A stretch of DNA of 64,000 nucleotides from CAUZJF01 sp965248605 (GCA_965248605.1 CBDFJV010000007.1:1984001-2048000), one strand, 5' to 3'. Shown: positions 26,334-35,845, counted from the first letter of the stretch. The notes: generated from the letters alone by a model not told the origin. Made by a program: numbers and translations.

Positions 26334-27097
26334 CCAACAAGTCCACGATGTTGCTCGAACACAACCTCAAGCAACTCAAGCTCCCCACGTTCCTGAGGGA
26401 GTACGACAAGCTGGCATCCCAGTGTGCCAGTGAGGGAGCTGACCATCCGGACTACCTGCTGCGACTATCGGAGTTGGAGCTGATCGACCGTCACCATCGC
26501 ATGGTGGAACGTCGGATCAAAGCAGCCCGCTTCCCGACGACCAAGAGCCTCGACACCTTCGACTTCCTGTCTATGCCGTCCCTGAACAAGGCTCTGGTTC
26601 TGGAGCTGGCACGATGCGAGTACATCGAGCGCCCCCACAACGTCATCGCTCTCGGCAACAGTGGCACCGGCAAGACCCATATCGCCCTCGGTCTCGGTCT
26701 GGCTGCGTGTCAGAGGGGACTGTCCGTGGGCTTCACCACCGCCGCTGCTCTGGTTCACGAGCTGATCGAGGCCAGGGACGAACGGCGTCTGCTCAACCTG
26801 CAGAGAAGGCTCGCACGACTCAAGCTTCTGATCATCGACGAACTGGGCTTCGTGCCCTTGTCCAAGACTGGCGCCGAGCTCCTCTTCGAGGTGTTCAGCC
26901 AGCGTTACGAGCGTGGATCGGTCCTGGTGACCTCCAACCTGCCCTTCGTCGAGTGGACCGAGGTGTTCGGCTCTGAACGGCTGACCGGAGCTCTCCTCGA
27001 CCGCCTCACCCACCATGTCGACATCCTGGAGATGAACGGGGACAGCTACCGACTCAAGCACAGCAAGAAGACTTCTGGCCGCCAGCTATCTGACTGA
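26330..27097 (+). CDS. istB: IS21 helper ATPase IstB
   Basis: 255 residues, DnaA/DnaC-like AAA+ ATPase. Walker A GNSGTGKTHIALGLG near residue 110, Walker B LLIIDELGFVPL near 170, and the sensor region VLVTSNLPFVEW. Works with IstA for target selection. Complete. Confidence 0.94.
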   Translation: MTNKSTMLLEHNLKQLKLPTFLREYDKLASQCASEGADHPDYLLRLSELELIDRHHRMVERRIKAARFPTTKSLDTFDFLSMPSLNKALVLELARCEYIERPHNVIALGNSGTGKTHIALGLGLAACQRGLSVGFTTAAALVHELIEARDERRLLNLQRRLARLKLLIIDELGFVPLSKTGAELLFEVFSQRYERGSVLVTSNLPFVEWTEVFGSERLTGALLDRLTHHVDILEMNGDSYRLKHSKKTSGRQLSD

Positions 27098-27205
27098 GCC
27101 TGATCTCCAACGCCCCACGAACCTTGATGCCCATTCTACGGCGTTCAGTGGTACAGTTTTGCTCCGCCCCGCTGGTACGTTTTCACACCGCCCTTGACAG
27201 CTCAG

Positions 27206-27650
27206 CAGGTTAGGCATGAAATGGGTCCTACACCGATGCCAGGACGCCCCGCCGAAGACGGTAGCGATGGCGTCCTTCAAGCCCTGGTGGGCATCGGAGG
27301 TGACGAGCTGCACGCCACTCAGCCCGCGGGCCACCAGTGAGCGCAGGAAGGCCAACCAGAAAGCGCCGTCCTCGCTGGTGCCCACGTCCATCCCGAGAAT
27401 CTCACGCTTGCCCTCGCCATTGACCGCCGTCGCCACCACGACGCTGACGTTGACGATCCTGCCGGCCTCCCCAACGCCGCCATCACCTGGTTGATGGTGG
27501 GGTCCTGGTCGGTGAGGTCGAGGGCCGCCGCGCAGTCCACGTCGGGAGGTGTGGTCGACACGGCGGTCAGCAGGTCCGGTCGCTGCACTGTGGGCGCGGG
27601 GAGCAGGTGGCAGGTCTCGCCGACGAAGGCCGGTTCGTCCCACGACAGGT
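27206..27650 (-). pseudogene. IS256-family transposase fragment
   Basis: The segment NVSVVVATAVNGEGKREILG, MDVGTSEDGAFWLAFLRSLV, ARGLSGVQLVTSDAHQGLKD, WHRCRTHFMPNLLS is the DDE core of a mutator/IS256 transposase. Upstream in another frame is RPDLLTAVSTTPPDVDCAAA with LTDQDPTINQVMAAL, so an internal piece is lost. It is cut at the IS21 end and has no C-terminus. Confidence 0.75.
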
Positions 27651-27831
27651 ATGCGCTACACCATACCTATTCTCAATCGACACCAAAAACTGCGCTACTC
27701 GTGGGCAGTGAGCTTGGGTGTGGCAGAAGGCCGCAACACCGGCCCTTCCAGCTAAGTGTCTGGCGTCTCCTCCTCGATTCGGTCTCTGCGATGACCCCGA
27801 ATAGGCGACGGGGCTGCCTGGGGATAGACGT

Positions 27832-28026
27832 ATGATAGAAAGCGGAGGCATCACATCAACGGCGAGAACACAACCAGCGGATGAGCCCGAGGTCTCTGAG
27901 ACGACAGAAGGCATTCTAGACCTGCTGAGCGCAGCGCCATACGGTGTCTACGCCGTCATTGAAACGCCAAAAAGTCTGTGCTACCGTCGGTCAGGTGCAT
28001 ATCGGATTAGAGAGTTCGGCCCATGA
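27832..28026 (+). CDS. possible 64-residue protein, PAS-like N-terminus
   Basis: ATG 27832: MIESGGITSTARTQPADEPE, then EGILDLLSAAPYGVYAVIET and a short basic end. ILDLLSAAPYGVYAV resembles the entry of a PAS domain, but the rest of the domain is missing. May be a truncated sensor gene or a short upstream ORF. Its stop lies in the ribosome-binding region of the next gene. Confidence 0.3.
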   Translation: MIESGGITSTARTQPADEPEVSETTEGILDLLSAAPYGVYAVIETPKSLCYRRSGAYRIREFGP

Positions 28027-28039
28027 GGAGGTGGAACGA

Positions 28040-28735
28040 ATGGTGCGTCGGATTCGTAGTACAAGCTTGACTCTTGGACTGATACTTGCAATCGCGGGCA
28101 TTGCTATGCTCATCTTTGTCGAGGTAGCTAGTGCACATTCCACTAGAAAGTACGCATGGGCAAACATTTACCGGACCAGCTACTTCAACGGTATAAAGGG
28201 GGACCTCGAAACGGCCATACCAAGTGTCAGTGATGGGCCCACAGGATACAGCTCTGAAATCATGTGGATAACCCCCGCGACTACGGCCGGCACCGTTGAA
28301 GTAGGTTGGCGAACTATGGAGTCTCCGTATCAGAACCCCAGGTGGTACTCGGCCTGCTTTGATCAATCAGGAAACTGGTACGCGGTCTGGGAGGGGAACC
28401 CTACCGTTGGCAATGCTTACCCGTACAAGATTGAAAAGAATTCCAGTGGAACGTGGGACATCTACATCAACGGAAGCTTTAAGCGGTCCTTCAACTCAGG
28501 AATGACCGTCGGGAGTGTTGTCCAGGCAGGCGGAGAAGTAACGAAGCTAAACTCTGCAGTCAACGCAATGGGTGTTTCAGGTTTTCTCGACATGCAATTT
28601 AAGAGGGCCTCTAACGGCGTCTGGTACTTGTGGGCTACATGGGACAATACGCACGTAGACTCCGCAGATGGTTACTCACTCGTCAGACTCAGCGGGAATT
28701 ACAACGACTTCCAGAACTATGGGAACAACCCATAG
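28040..28735 (+). CDS. secreted protein of unknown function
   Basis: 231 residues from ATG 28040 (GAGGAGG upstream). Signal peptide: basic MVRRIRS, hydrophobic LTLGLILAIAGIAMLIFVEV, then ASAHS as the likely cleavage site. The mature part is rich in W, Y, S, G and N (EVGWRTMESPYQNPRWYSAC, WDIYINGSFKRSF, WYLWATWDNTHVDSADG) and looks like a beta-sandwich surface protein (carbohydrate-binding or neprosin-like fold possible). Lower GC than core genes. Probably an accessory exported protein. Confidence 0.6.
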   Translation: MVRRIRSTSLTLGLILAIAGIAMLIFVEVASAHSTRKYAWANIYRTSYFNGIKGDLETAIPSVSDGPTGYSSEIMWITPATTAGTVEVGWRTMESPYQNPRWYSACFDQSGNWYAVWEGNPTVGNAYPYKIEKNSSGTWDIYINGSFKRSFNSGMTVGSVVQAGGEVTKLNSAVNAMGVSGFLDMQFKRASNGVWYLWATWDNTHVDSADGYSLVRLSGNYNDFQNYGNNP

Positions 28736-28783
28736 CCTCCACCCGCAGCAATGCACTTAGAAAGGAAAAAGGAGCGACAATCC

Positions 28784-29554
28784 ATGCAACACTCGTCGCG
28801 CATAAGACAAGCATTGATGCCTGGAGCGGTTAGCCCGATGATACGTCGGACATTGCTAATCACATTCGGGCTCTTTGCGCTTGGATTGGCTGCGGCCATA
28901 GCGTACTTTGGACTTCCTGCAGATGATCAACTCGGTAGTCCGATCAACCCCGCTGGGTATCCTGGATCCACTGGGTGGCAACTACTCGATCAGAAGAAGG
29001 ATGTCGACGGAGTCTCCATCCACGTGCATCATGTCTTCGCAAGTCACAACGGCATCCACGTTGTGTATTCAGCGAATGCAGTTACAGGCAGCGGCCGCCT
29101 GAGCCCGAGTGTTGTAACCAAGCGCGTCACAGATGGGACGCTGGCCGCTGATTCCACCGCTGATCGCTTGGTGGCCACGGACGGTAGGGCAGCTGTGCGT
29201 ATTGCCAGTCTTGGGAAGCCTGCTGCCGGCAGAACAACGTATGGTATGAATGTGGCAGGGCTCGATACTAATGACTCTAGGGCTAGCCTTTCCGTCGACA
29301 TTATGGCCGATGAAACGCCAGGGGTAGTCGAGGAGGGTATCAGCCTCATATCCCATCCTGGTCCTGAGGCCCCTTACTTGCTTCACGGCGGGTATTGGGT
29401 ATTCGGGCCGCACGGTACCACGTTTGGCATTCTCCCTAGTAGTGTGATCGCTACGGTAGAAACCCCTTCATATTTCATGATCGCTCCGGATGGAACCATA
29501 CGGGAGATTACGTTCGACGAACTAGTGGCCTTCAATGAGGAACACAGGCGATGA
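28784..29554 (+). CDS. membrane-anchored extracellular protein of unknown function
   Basis: 256 residues. One N-terminal hydrophobic helix (RRTLLITFGLFALGLAAAIA YFG region, residues 21-43) leads to a large soluble domain. No known motif found; beta-rich with repeated Thr/Gly turns. GGAG 9 bases before ATG 28784. Another ATG at 28838, nearer the helix, is possible. Sits in a run of three exported-protein genes of similar style. Confidence 0.5.
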   Translation: MQHSSRIRQALMPGAVSPMIRRTLLITFGLFALGLAAAIAYFGLPADDQLGSPINPAGYPGSTGWQLLDQKKDVDGVSIHVHHVFASHNGIHVVYSANAVTGSGRLSPSVVTKRVTDGTLAADSTADRLVATDGRAAVRIASLGKPAAGRTTYGMNVAGLDTNDSRASLSVDIMADETPGVVEEGISLISHPGPEAPYLLHGGYWVFGPHGTTFGILPSSVIATVETPSYFMIAPDGTIREITFDELVAFNEEHRR

Positions 29555-29610
29555 GGGACCTGGCACGTCCGTTCTTGGTATGCGGACACTAGTCTGCCCG
29601 CCCGCAAACA

Positions 29611-30084
29611 GTGAAGCTGGCTTCAAAGATCATAGTGTGCATAGCCATGACTGCCTTGTTAGGCAGCATGGCTATCGCGTGTGTAAGGGGAACTTCCTCG
29701 CTATCTGAGGCAGATTGCGAGAAGGTCGACCCGAAATCAGCAGGTCCAGAACTAATCGACAGAAGTGAAGCTGAGAGAGTAGCCGTATCGTCGTTGAGTT
29801 TGTCTTCCCCCGGCACTTCCGCCGTCGAAATACAAAGCATTGACGTTAGTTGCCTTACGACGCTCAGATGGTTCGAGCAGGATCTCCTACAGGGATTATC
29901 ACTGTCCAATCCTGATCTGTTTCCTCCCAACATGCCGATCTGGGTCATTCACGTAACGGGCAGCTCAAGGTCTGAGAGACCAGGAGAGACGTTCCACTAT
30001 AGCTATGCCGTCGCAACCGTTGACGCAAGAAGCGGCGAAATAATGGGACAGCTATACCGCTTCGAACCTTTGTCGGCACCGTGA
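29611..30084 (+). CDS. putative lipoprotein
   Basis: 157 residues from GTG 29611. The N-terminus MKLASKIIVCIAMTALLGSM AIAC is a lipoprotein-like signal ending in a cysteine (AIAC). The soluble part ends in HYSYAVATVDARSGEIMGQL, reminiscent of a PepSY/peptidase-propeptide strand. The stop at 30082 lies exactly where an IS1380-like transposase remnant on the other strand begins, so the natural C-terminus could have been altered. Confidence 0.5.
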   Translation: MKLASKIIVCIAMTALLGSMAIACVRGTSSLSEADCEKVDPKSAGPELIDRSEAERVAVSSLSLSSPGTSAVEIQSIDVSCLTTLRWFEQDLLQGLSLSNPDLFPPNMPIWVIHVTGSSRSERPGETFHYSYAVATVDARSGEIMGQLYRFEPLSAP

Positions 30085-30865
30085 TGGGTCCGTTGGCGTC
30101 CGGGTCAGTCGTCGGCCACCGCCATTCGATCACCCCGAAGCGTTCATCTCTGCCCTCGGCGCAGTACCGCAGCAACTCCCGCTGATACCCCGCCGTGTCC
30201 GACCTCAGCAGCACCTCTTCGACCCCTCTGGGCAGATACTCCAATGACTCCCGCAGCACCCGAAGCTGCTGGTGGCCCGCAGGTACGTTGCCGTCTCGAA
30301 ACTCCGAGTGCACAAACTGGTCGGCTTCGGCCCAGTACGTCGTCAGAGGCTGATACGCCCTGTACTTGTCGTAGCAATAGCTCGCCTGTCTCTTGTGGGT
30401 CTCGATCAGCGTCGCGTCCATATCCAACGTTGCTTGCTTATGCCCAGCATGGCTCTGAACGAAGCCCATCGTCTCCGCATTCACCCTCCTCAGACCAACC
30501 AGAGCATCGGTCGCAGCGGGTATGAACGCCTTGTGGGGCTCACGCTTGGCCTCCTTCTGTTCGTCATGGAAGCTAGACAGGTAGCGGAACACCGACGAAG
30601 GCGACGGGACATTCCGACGACGCTCGGTGCGCCACCTCCTCCGAAGCGCCCTTCGCTCTCTACCTTGCATCCCGTGACGCTCGGCCATACTCAACATCCT
30701 ACCCAACCCAGCATCCTTCTCCAGTATCCGAAGGTCGCCCACCGACTCTCTCAGGCCAACTGCCTCGAACAGGTCCAGGTAGACTCCCAGACCCGCCATG
30801 GCCGTCATAACTTCTCTCCTCGACGTACTGGAACGGCAGAACTCTTTGCCGCATAATGGGTGCAC
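30085..30865 (-). pseudogene. truncated IS1380-like transposase (different from the other copies)
   Basis: Contains TLDMDATLIETHKRQASYCY, YDKYRAYQPLTTYWAEADQ, REFRDGNVPAG-like (SEFRDGNVPAGHQQLRVLRE) and the second motif LLRSDTAGYQRELLRYCAEG, marks of a DDE group-1 transposase. The first ~60 residues are shortened by an internal deletion (GLRESVGDLRILEKD joins two usually distant parts) and the C-terminal half is lost at about 30085. Not functional. The 275 bases beyond it (30866-31140) contain no gene. Confidence 0.75.
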
Positions 30866-31140
30866 CTCGTTGGTGATGGCTTTGTCCTTTCAACAACCAT
30901 CTTAGCCCCCTTCGCGGCGGGCTCCAACGAGGTCTCCCCCTCATTTAGCCGGTGGATTTGGGCACCCCCCAGCCCTTGACAATAGGCTCTCATCATGGGA
31001 CGTTGTTGTCGAGGGCAAACGCGAGGTCTGATTGCCGGTCCGTGCTGCAATGCACCAGTTTGATATCTGGGGCTTAGGCGAACCAGTTGCTTACCCACAA
31101 CGTGAGCGGTGCTAGCAGGCTGGTTACGGGCCAGCCTAAA

Positions 31141-32859
31141 CCCTAATCCACCGAAGGACGGCGTGTAGGAGGCCTGCTGAAGAAACAAAAGGGTGCGCCT
31201 CTGAATCTGGGATAATGGTTTTGAAACAGAAAACCGGTCCCAGAAAAGGAGCACCCGATAGATGCTACCACGTAACCACCCCGACCGCATCCAAATCGCC
31301 TTCGACGACCACCGCCTGGTGGCCAATGCCGGGCTGATCCTTCCCGCCACCCTCGCCCTGCGCCTTGGCCTGCCCCAACTCCTCCGGAAGCACCTCGACC
31401 TCGGCGGCGCGCCGGGCCGGGCGAACACCGGCGACAAGATGATGACCCTGGTGGCCTCCGCCCTAGCCGGCGGAGATTGCATCGACGACGCCGATGTGCT
31501 GCGCGCCGGCGGGACCGCCCGCGTGCTCGGTTTCACGGCTAAGGCTCCCTCCACCCTGGGCACCTTCCTGCGCAGCTTCAGGTGGGGCCATGTCCGCCAA
31601 CTGGACCGGGTGAGCCGCGAGTTGCTGGCCCGGGTCTGGAAGGCCGGTGCCGGACCCGGCGACGCACCATTCACCATCGACCTTGATTCGACGATCTGCG
31701 AGACCTACGGACTGGCCAAGGAGGGCGCCCGCCACCACGGCTACACCGGTGCGCGGGGCTATCACCCGCTGCTGGCCGTCGCCGCCGGCACCGGCGACGT
31801 GCTGATGGCCCGCCTGCGCGAGGGCCGGGCTAACACCGCCCGCGGCGCTGCCCACTTCCTGCGTGAAACGGTGGGGCGGGTGCGCTACTGCGGAGCCAGG
31901 GGCCAACTCACGGTGCGGGCCGACAGCGGCTTCTATACCCACGCCGTGGTCGCCGTCTGCCGCCGGATGGATGTCCGCTTCTCCATCGCCATCCGCCAGC
32001 GCGCCCGCCTGCGGAATCTCATCGAGGCGATACCCGAAGATGCCTGGACGCCGATTCCTTACTGGCTGGACGGCGCCGCCGATGTGGCCGAGACCACCTA
32101 CACCCCGTTCCAGGCCGAGGCGGACGCCGCGCCGGTACGGCTCATCGTCCGGCGGGTGAAGCCGGCGCCCTGTTCTCAACTGGCTCTCTTCGCCACCTAC
32201 AGCTATCACGGCTTCATCACCGACCGGGACGGGGAGACGCTGGAACTGGAGGCCGATCATCGCCGTCACGCCGAGATCGAGAATGCGATACGCGACCTCA
32301 AGTACGGCGTGGGGCTGAACCATCTCCCCTCGGGCCGTTTCGCCGCCAACGGCGCCTGGCTGGCGGTACAGGTGATGGCGCACAACCTGGCCCGCTGGAC
32401 AGCCCGCATCGGCCTGGGTCAGCAGATCGTGACCACCAAGACCCTCAGACGACGGGTCTTTGCCTTGGCCGGACGGATCACCCGCTCGGCACGCCGATTG
32501 ACCCTGCAGCTTCCCCGGCGCTGGCCCTGGGAGGAGCAGTTCAGCCGCGCCCTGGCCCGACTGCGAGCCATTCCACTCCCAGCCTGACGGAGCCCGTCCG
32601 CCACTGACCCACCAGCCAACCCAACGTCCCCGCAAACTCGCGCCAGCCCAGTCCGCGAGCGCCTCTTGCCGTGTCCTATCCCGCCATCTGGCTCGCCACA
32701 GCCACTGTAGGCCGCCATCGGTGCCCCCCAAAAGCGCCTGCAGACCGCCCGCCAACCTCCCGTCTACCCAAATTCGAGCCCGGATCATCACGCCTGTAAC
32801 TCCCTCACCCCCTTCCGCTGTCCTCACGTCGTCCATCCCTGTCCGTCGGTGGATTCGGG
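31141..32859 (+). mobile_element. IS1380-family insertion sequence, complete copy
   Basis: 1719 bp. Left end CCCTAATCCACCGAAGGAC, right end (reversed) CCCGAATCCACCGACGGAC, flanked by the direct repeat CTAAA (31136-31140 and 32860-32864). A single transposase gene fills it. Almost identical to the copy at 48.8 kb (one amino-acid change and one C more in a homopolymer), so transposition was recent. Confidence 0.95.
31262..32587 (+). CDS. IS1380-family transposase (DDE group 1)
   Basis: 441 residues. Family landmarks: PSTLGTFLRSFRWGHVRQLD near residue 98, first catalytic aspartate in FTIDLDSTICETYG (~145), second in TVRADSGFYTHAV (~222), and the late block ADHRRHAEIENAIRDLKYG (~345) carrying the glutamate. 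AAAAGGAGC lies 9 bases before the ATG. The long reverse-strand open frame across it is a high-GC shadow. Confidence 0.95.
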   Translation: MLPRNHPDRIQIAFDDHRLVANAGLILPATLALRLGLPQLLRKHLDLGGAPGRANTGDKMMTLVASALAGGDCIDDADVLRAGGTARVLGFTAKAPSTLGTFLRSFRWGHVRQLDRVSRELLARVWKAGAGPGDAPFTIDLDSTICETYGLAKEGARHHGYTGARGYHPLLAVAAGTGDVLMARLREGRANTARGAAHFLRETVGRVRYCGARGQLTVRADSGFYTHAVVAVCRRMDVRFSIAIRQRARLRNLIEAIPEDAWTPIPYWLDGAADVAETTYTPFQAEADAAPVRLIVRRVKPAPCSQLALFATYSYHGFITDRDGETLELEADHRRHAEIENAIRDLKYGVGLNHLPSGRFAANGAWLAVQVMAHNLARWTARIGLGQQIVTTKTLRRRVFALAGRITRSARRLTLQLPRRWPWEEQFSRALARLRAIPLPA

Positions 32860-32881
32860 CTAAAGACGAGGGAGGGTTGGT

Positions 32882-34099
32882 ATGGCTAAGAGATTCATAG
32901 CTTATGCCCTTTTGGTAGTTGCTCTGTCGTCAATAGCCATCACTGGAATCTTGTACGCACAAGGCACTGGAGGCGACAAGCACGAGGCCGACTTTGATCG
33001 AGAAATAGACCCCCTGATTGCTAGGCAAATGCCCTTGGCAGATGCATCAAGCAAAATCCACGAGCTTTGGCAGGAGGCAGACCTTCAGGGCTTCACGGGA
33101 GTAAGGTTGGATAACGACAATTTCGCCGTGATCCTCTACTGGAAGGGGGAAATCGATCCCAGGATGTCAGAACTCGTGACAACCTTCAGCGTCCCAGTCC
33201 AAGTCGTTCAGCGATCCTATTCACTTACGGAGTTCCACCAAGAGGCAAAGCGGCTTGTCGGACTTAGTCCCGCCCAAACCGGAGTGAACGTCACTGAAGC
33301 AGGGCCTCTTCCAGATTTCTCAGGATTAAGGGTCGGAGTCGAGTCCGCTGACCAGCTTACGATCGCGCCGCGCGTCATCAACAGCCATATTCGGCTAGAA
33401 TTCTCGGTTGCCTCAGCCCCTGTACCGTTAAGTTATGTAAGTTTCGACCGGTGGGATGACATTTCACCTTTCTGGGGCGGTGCTGCGATTGATCATGAGG
33501 TCAGTTGGGGCGAGTACTATTATTGCACGACCGGGTTTGCCGTGACCACGGCTTCCGATGAAGAAGGGATGCTTACAGCCGCCCACTGCCATTACGATTG
33601 GGAGTATTACACTCCCGATGGGGACCGGTATGTGGGGACCCTTACTAACCCGGCTCTGTGCACATACGACGCTGGCACTCTCAAAGGGGAGTCTTATGGG
33701 GCTAGTATCTTCGTTGGGAGTTGGGACTCCTCGCAAGGTAAGGCGGTTTCAGGGTGGGAATACCCCGCAGTTGGCCTGAATGTAATTGTCTCCGGCTCTT
33801 GGTCCGGTGAACACACCGTCCGCGTAGAGTCGACGGGGCAGTACGTAGAAGGCGCATGCTCCCCCTGGGCTACCGGTCCTGGTTTTTGGACCGTAGATGA
33901 GCAGGGAGATGGTTCGACGGGGGATGGCGACAGCGGTGGCCCCGTGGCTCGCGATTCATCTGCAAGCTCTGTGAAGGGTCTAGGTATTATCAGCTGGGGC
34001 GATGAAGATACAGAGGCCGACTGCGAAGGGCGTACAAAGACGGGCCGAAAGTGCTATTCACGGTCTTTCCACATAAACCTAGTAGACCGAAATCTTTGA
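32882..34099 (+). CDS. secreted trypsin-like (S1) serine protease
   Basis: 405 residues. Signal peptide MAKRFIAYALLVVALSSIAI TGILYAQG. A ~190-residue N-terminal region (possible propeptide or inhibitor-like part) precedes the protease domain. Catalytic triad candidates: histidine in MLTAAHCH, aspartate in ALCTYDAGTLKG, serine in GDGDSGGPVA; several cysteines could form disulfides. Probably exported and acting on proteins outside the cell. It starts 23 bases after an IS1380 copy. Its last six codons and stop lie in a 133-bp mobile-looking repeat, so the C-terminus was probably changed by an insertion. Confidence 0.85.
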   Translation: MAKRFIAYALLVVALSSIAITGILYAQGTGGDKHEADFDREIDPLIARQMPLADASSKIHELWQEADLQGFTGVRLDNDNFAVILYWKGEIDPRMSELVTTFSVPVQVVQRSYSLTEFHQEAKRLVGLSPAQTGVNVTEAGPLPDFSGLRVGVESADQLTIAPRVINSHIRLEFSVASAPVPLSYVSFDRWDDISPFWGGAAIDHEVSWGEYYYCTTGFAVTTASDEEGMLTAAHCHYDWEYYTPDGDRYVGTLTNPALCTYDAGTLKGESYGASIFVGSWDSSQGKAVSGWEYPAVGLNVIVSGSWSGEHTVRVESTGQYVEGACSPWATGPGFWTVDEQGDGSTGDGDSGGPVARDSSASSVKGLGIISWGDEDTEADCEGRTKTGRKCYSRSFHINLVDRNL

Positions 34100-34210
34100 A
34101 ATGAGGGGTAGCCGAGATTGGCGTGCTACGACGACAGGGCGGGTTTCAAACCCGCCCCTACCAAGCCGTAACCTCAGAACCCTTCAATACTAGGATGTTG
34201 GACCACTAGG
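34078..34210. repeat. 133-bp MITE-like repeat, copy 1
   Basis: Starts CCTAGTAGACC and ends GGACCACTAGG, imperfect inverted ends. Inside is the hairpin GGGCGGGTTT-C-AAACCCGCCC (34137-34157), which can act as terminator for the protease gene. The same 133 bases recur at 58113-58245. Here the first bases encode the protease C-terminus LVDRNL-stop, and no target duplication is obvious. Confidence 0.7.
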
Positions 34211-34306
34211 TTCAATCCTGAGCGCATTGGACCTCGATCTTCAATAGCACAGACAATTCCTCTCCGACCCAACTAATATCAAGATACGTAGAGGTTACGT
34301 CAATAG

Positions 34307-35642
34307 GTGTGTAAACGACATCAGGCGGCGACCTTCTCAGCCGTTGATTCAATGGCGATTCCATCGACGTATTGAGCACCGAGATAGACGTCTTCGATCA
34401 ACTCAGGGGCCTTCAGACGCCTGAAGCGCTGTTCGGCGACCATCAACATTTTCCAGATCACCGCTATCGCCCGATCGACCCTCTTGTAGCGCTTGGCGGC
34501 ATCGGTCCGAAGCCTGAGGGCCGCGAAGGGTGATTCTACCGGGTTCGTCGTGCGAAGGTGCCCCCAGTGCTCCTTTGGGAAGTCATAGAAGGTGACCATG
34601 CGGTCCCAGTCCCGCTCCAAGGCCTCTGAGGCCGCCTCGTAGGAATGGTCGCCGCACCACCTGGTGAACACCGTCCTGAGCCGCTCAGCCTCTGTCCGAG
34701 TCGGCGCGTAGGGGATAGTACGCAGCATGAGCTTGGCCTGGTCCTGTTGTCGCTTTGGAAGCTTGGCGAGCACGTTTACGATCTTGTGGTTCCAGCAGCG
34801 TTGCTCTGCCGCCTGCGGATAGACGTTGCGCAGAGCTCCCCAGATGCCCAGGTGTCCGTCTCCAACCACCAGCCTCGGGCAGCTCAAGCCCCGGCGCTTG
34901 ATGTCCCTGAGCACCTCGGACCAGTTCTCTGTGGACTCCCTGTATCCGGGAACAGCGCTCACCACCACCTTGCTCCCGTCGCTCAGGGCCGCCATCACCA
35001 CCAGTACCGCCGCCTTCTCCTTCTCAAGACCAGCCTTGACGTAGACTCCATCCACCCACATGTACACCACTTCCAGGTCATCGAGGGGCCGGCTGCGCCA
35101 TTGGGCAAGCTCATCGTTCCACTTATCCTTCAACCGGGCCACCGTGCTCGCCGATACCGGTGCGTTCTCTCCCAGCAGCCCCCGCAAAGCCAGATCGAAG
35201 TCGCCTTCGGATAGACCGTGCAGGTACAGCTCGGGGATCAACTCAGCAACCTTCCTGGTCCTGTTGACGAACAGCGGCAGCAGACGGCTCTCGAACTGCT
35301 CCTCGGTATCGCGGACTCGCGGCCGCCTCAGCTGTATCGTTCCCGAACTCAGCGTAAGCCTCCGGGCTCTGCCGTATCCGTTCCGATAGCCGGTATCGTT
35401 GTCCGAGTCGGATCTGAGCGCCGACTTCGCCCTTCCCAGAAACGCCGTCACCTCCTCCTCCAGCAACTCCTGGATCAGCCTCTGGACATGGCTTCGCACC
35501 CAATCCTCCAACTGCTCCCACTCCGGCCTTGACTCCGACCTACTCTCAGTGCTTTCCTTCCTCATGGGCGGTCTATCTCCTCTCTTGGGCCTCGAGCCCG
35601 TGTTGTTCACAGAGAGGGTACACCGCCTGACTGTTTACACAC
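34307..35642 (-). mobile_element. IS256-family insertion sequence
   Basis: Inverted ends GTGTGTAAAC...TCAGGCGG lie at 34307 and, reversed, at 35642, enclosing one full transposase gene. No clear 8-bp target repeat could be seen. The 200 bases to its right (35643-35845) contain no recognisable gene. Confidence 0.85.
34321..35610 (-). CDS. IS256-family (mutator) transposase
   Basis: 429 residues. VVYMWVDGVYVKAGLEKEKA carries the first aspartate of the DDE triad, CPRLVVGDGHLGIWGALRNV the second, and HLRTTNPVESPFAALRLRTD the glutamate; ERAWNHK-type motif is present as EQRCWNHKIVNVL. Complete, probably active. Different from the IS256 remnant at 27.2 kb. Confidence 0.95.
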   Translation of the reverse strand: MNNTGSRPKRGDRPPMRKESTESRSESRPEWEQLEDWVRSHVQRLIQELLEEEVTAFLGRAKSALRSDSDNDTGYRNGYGRARRLTLSSGTIQLRRPRVRDTEEQFESRLLPLFVNRTRKVAELIPELYLHGLSEGDFDLALRGLLGENAPVSASTVARLKDKWNDELAQWRSRPLDDLEVVYMWVDGVYVKAGLEKEKAAVLVVMAALSDGSKVVVSAVPGYRESTENWSEVLRDIKRRGLSCPRLVVGDGHLGIWGALRNVYPQAAEQRCWNHKIVNVLAKLPKRQQDQAKLMLRTIPYAPTRTEAERLRTVFTRWCGDHSYEAASEALERDWDRMVTFYDFPKEHWGHLRTTNPVESPFAALRLRTDAAKRYKRVDRAIAVIWKMLMVAEQRFRRLKAPELIEDVYLGAQYVDGIAIESTAEKVAA

Positions 35643-35845
35643 TTTTTGAAGATACCTCGATCCGTAAGCTTTCGGGCTCTTTCCCGGGCCGTGGCGTACA
35701 GACACAGGGCGGACACACCTTAACAGAGCGACGCTTGCCGGTACGCACGGGTTGCGTATGTTCCGAACGACAAGGGCCGCACACGTAGGAAAGCAGGGGA
35801 GGCCATTACAGCTCTAGCAGTGGCTTTCCCCGTAAAGTCTTCCGG

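Larger units (their letters stand above)
24713..27199 (+). mobile_element. IS21-family insertion sequence
   Basis: Ends are TGTGAAGGGCGG at 24713 and, reversed at the right, TGTCAAGGGCGG ending at 27199; secondary GTACC-containing repeats lie inside both ends. It holds istA and istB with a 4-base overlap. No target duplication is visible (left neighbour ...GGACGCC, right neighbour GCTCAGC), and the two flanks are unrelated sequences, so a rearrangement took place after or during insertion. Confidence 0.9.

Noticed and set aside
31463..32836. 457-residue open frame on the strand opposite the IS1380 transposase
   Set aside because: It recurs antisense to each copy, follows codon periodicity of the transposase and has no start site or motif; a high-GC shadow.
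35399..35788. 129-residue plus-strand ORF across the IS256 end
   Set aside because: Mostly antisense to the IS256 transposase start; no motif or ribosome-binding site.
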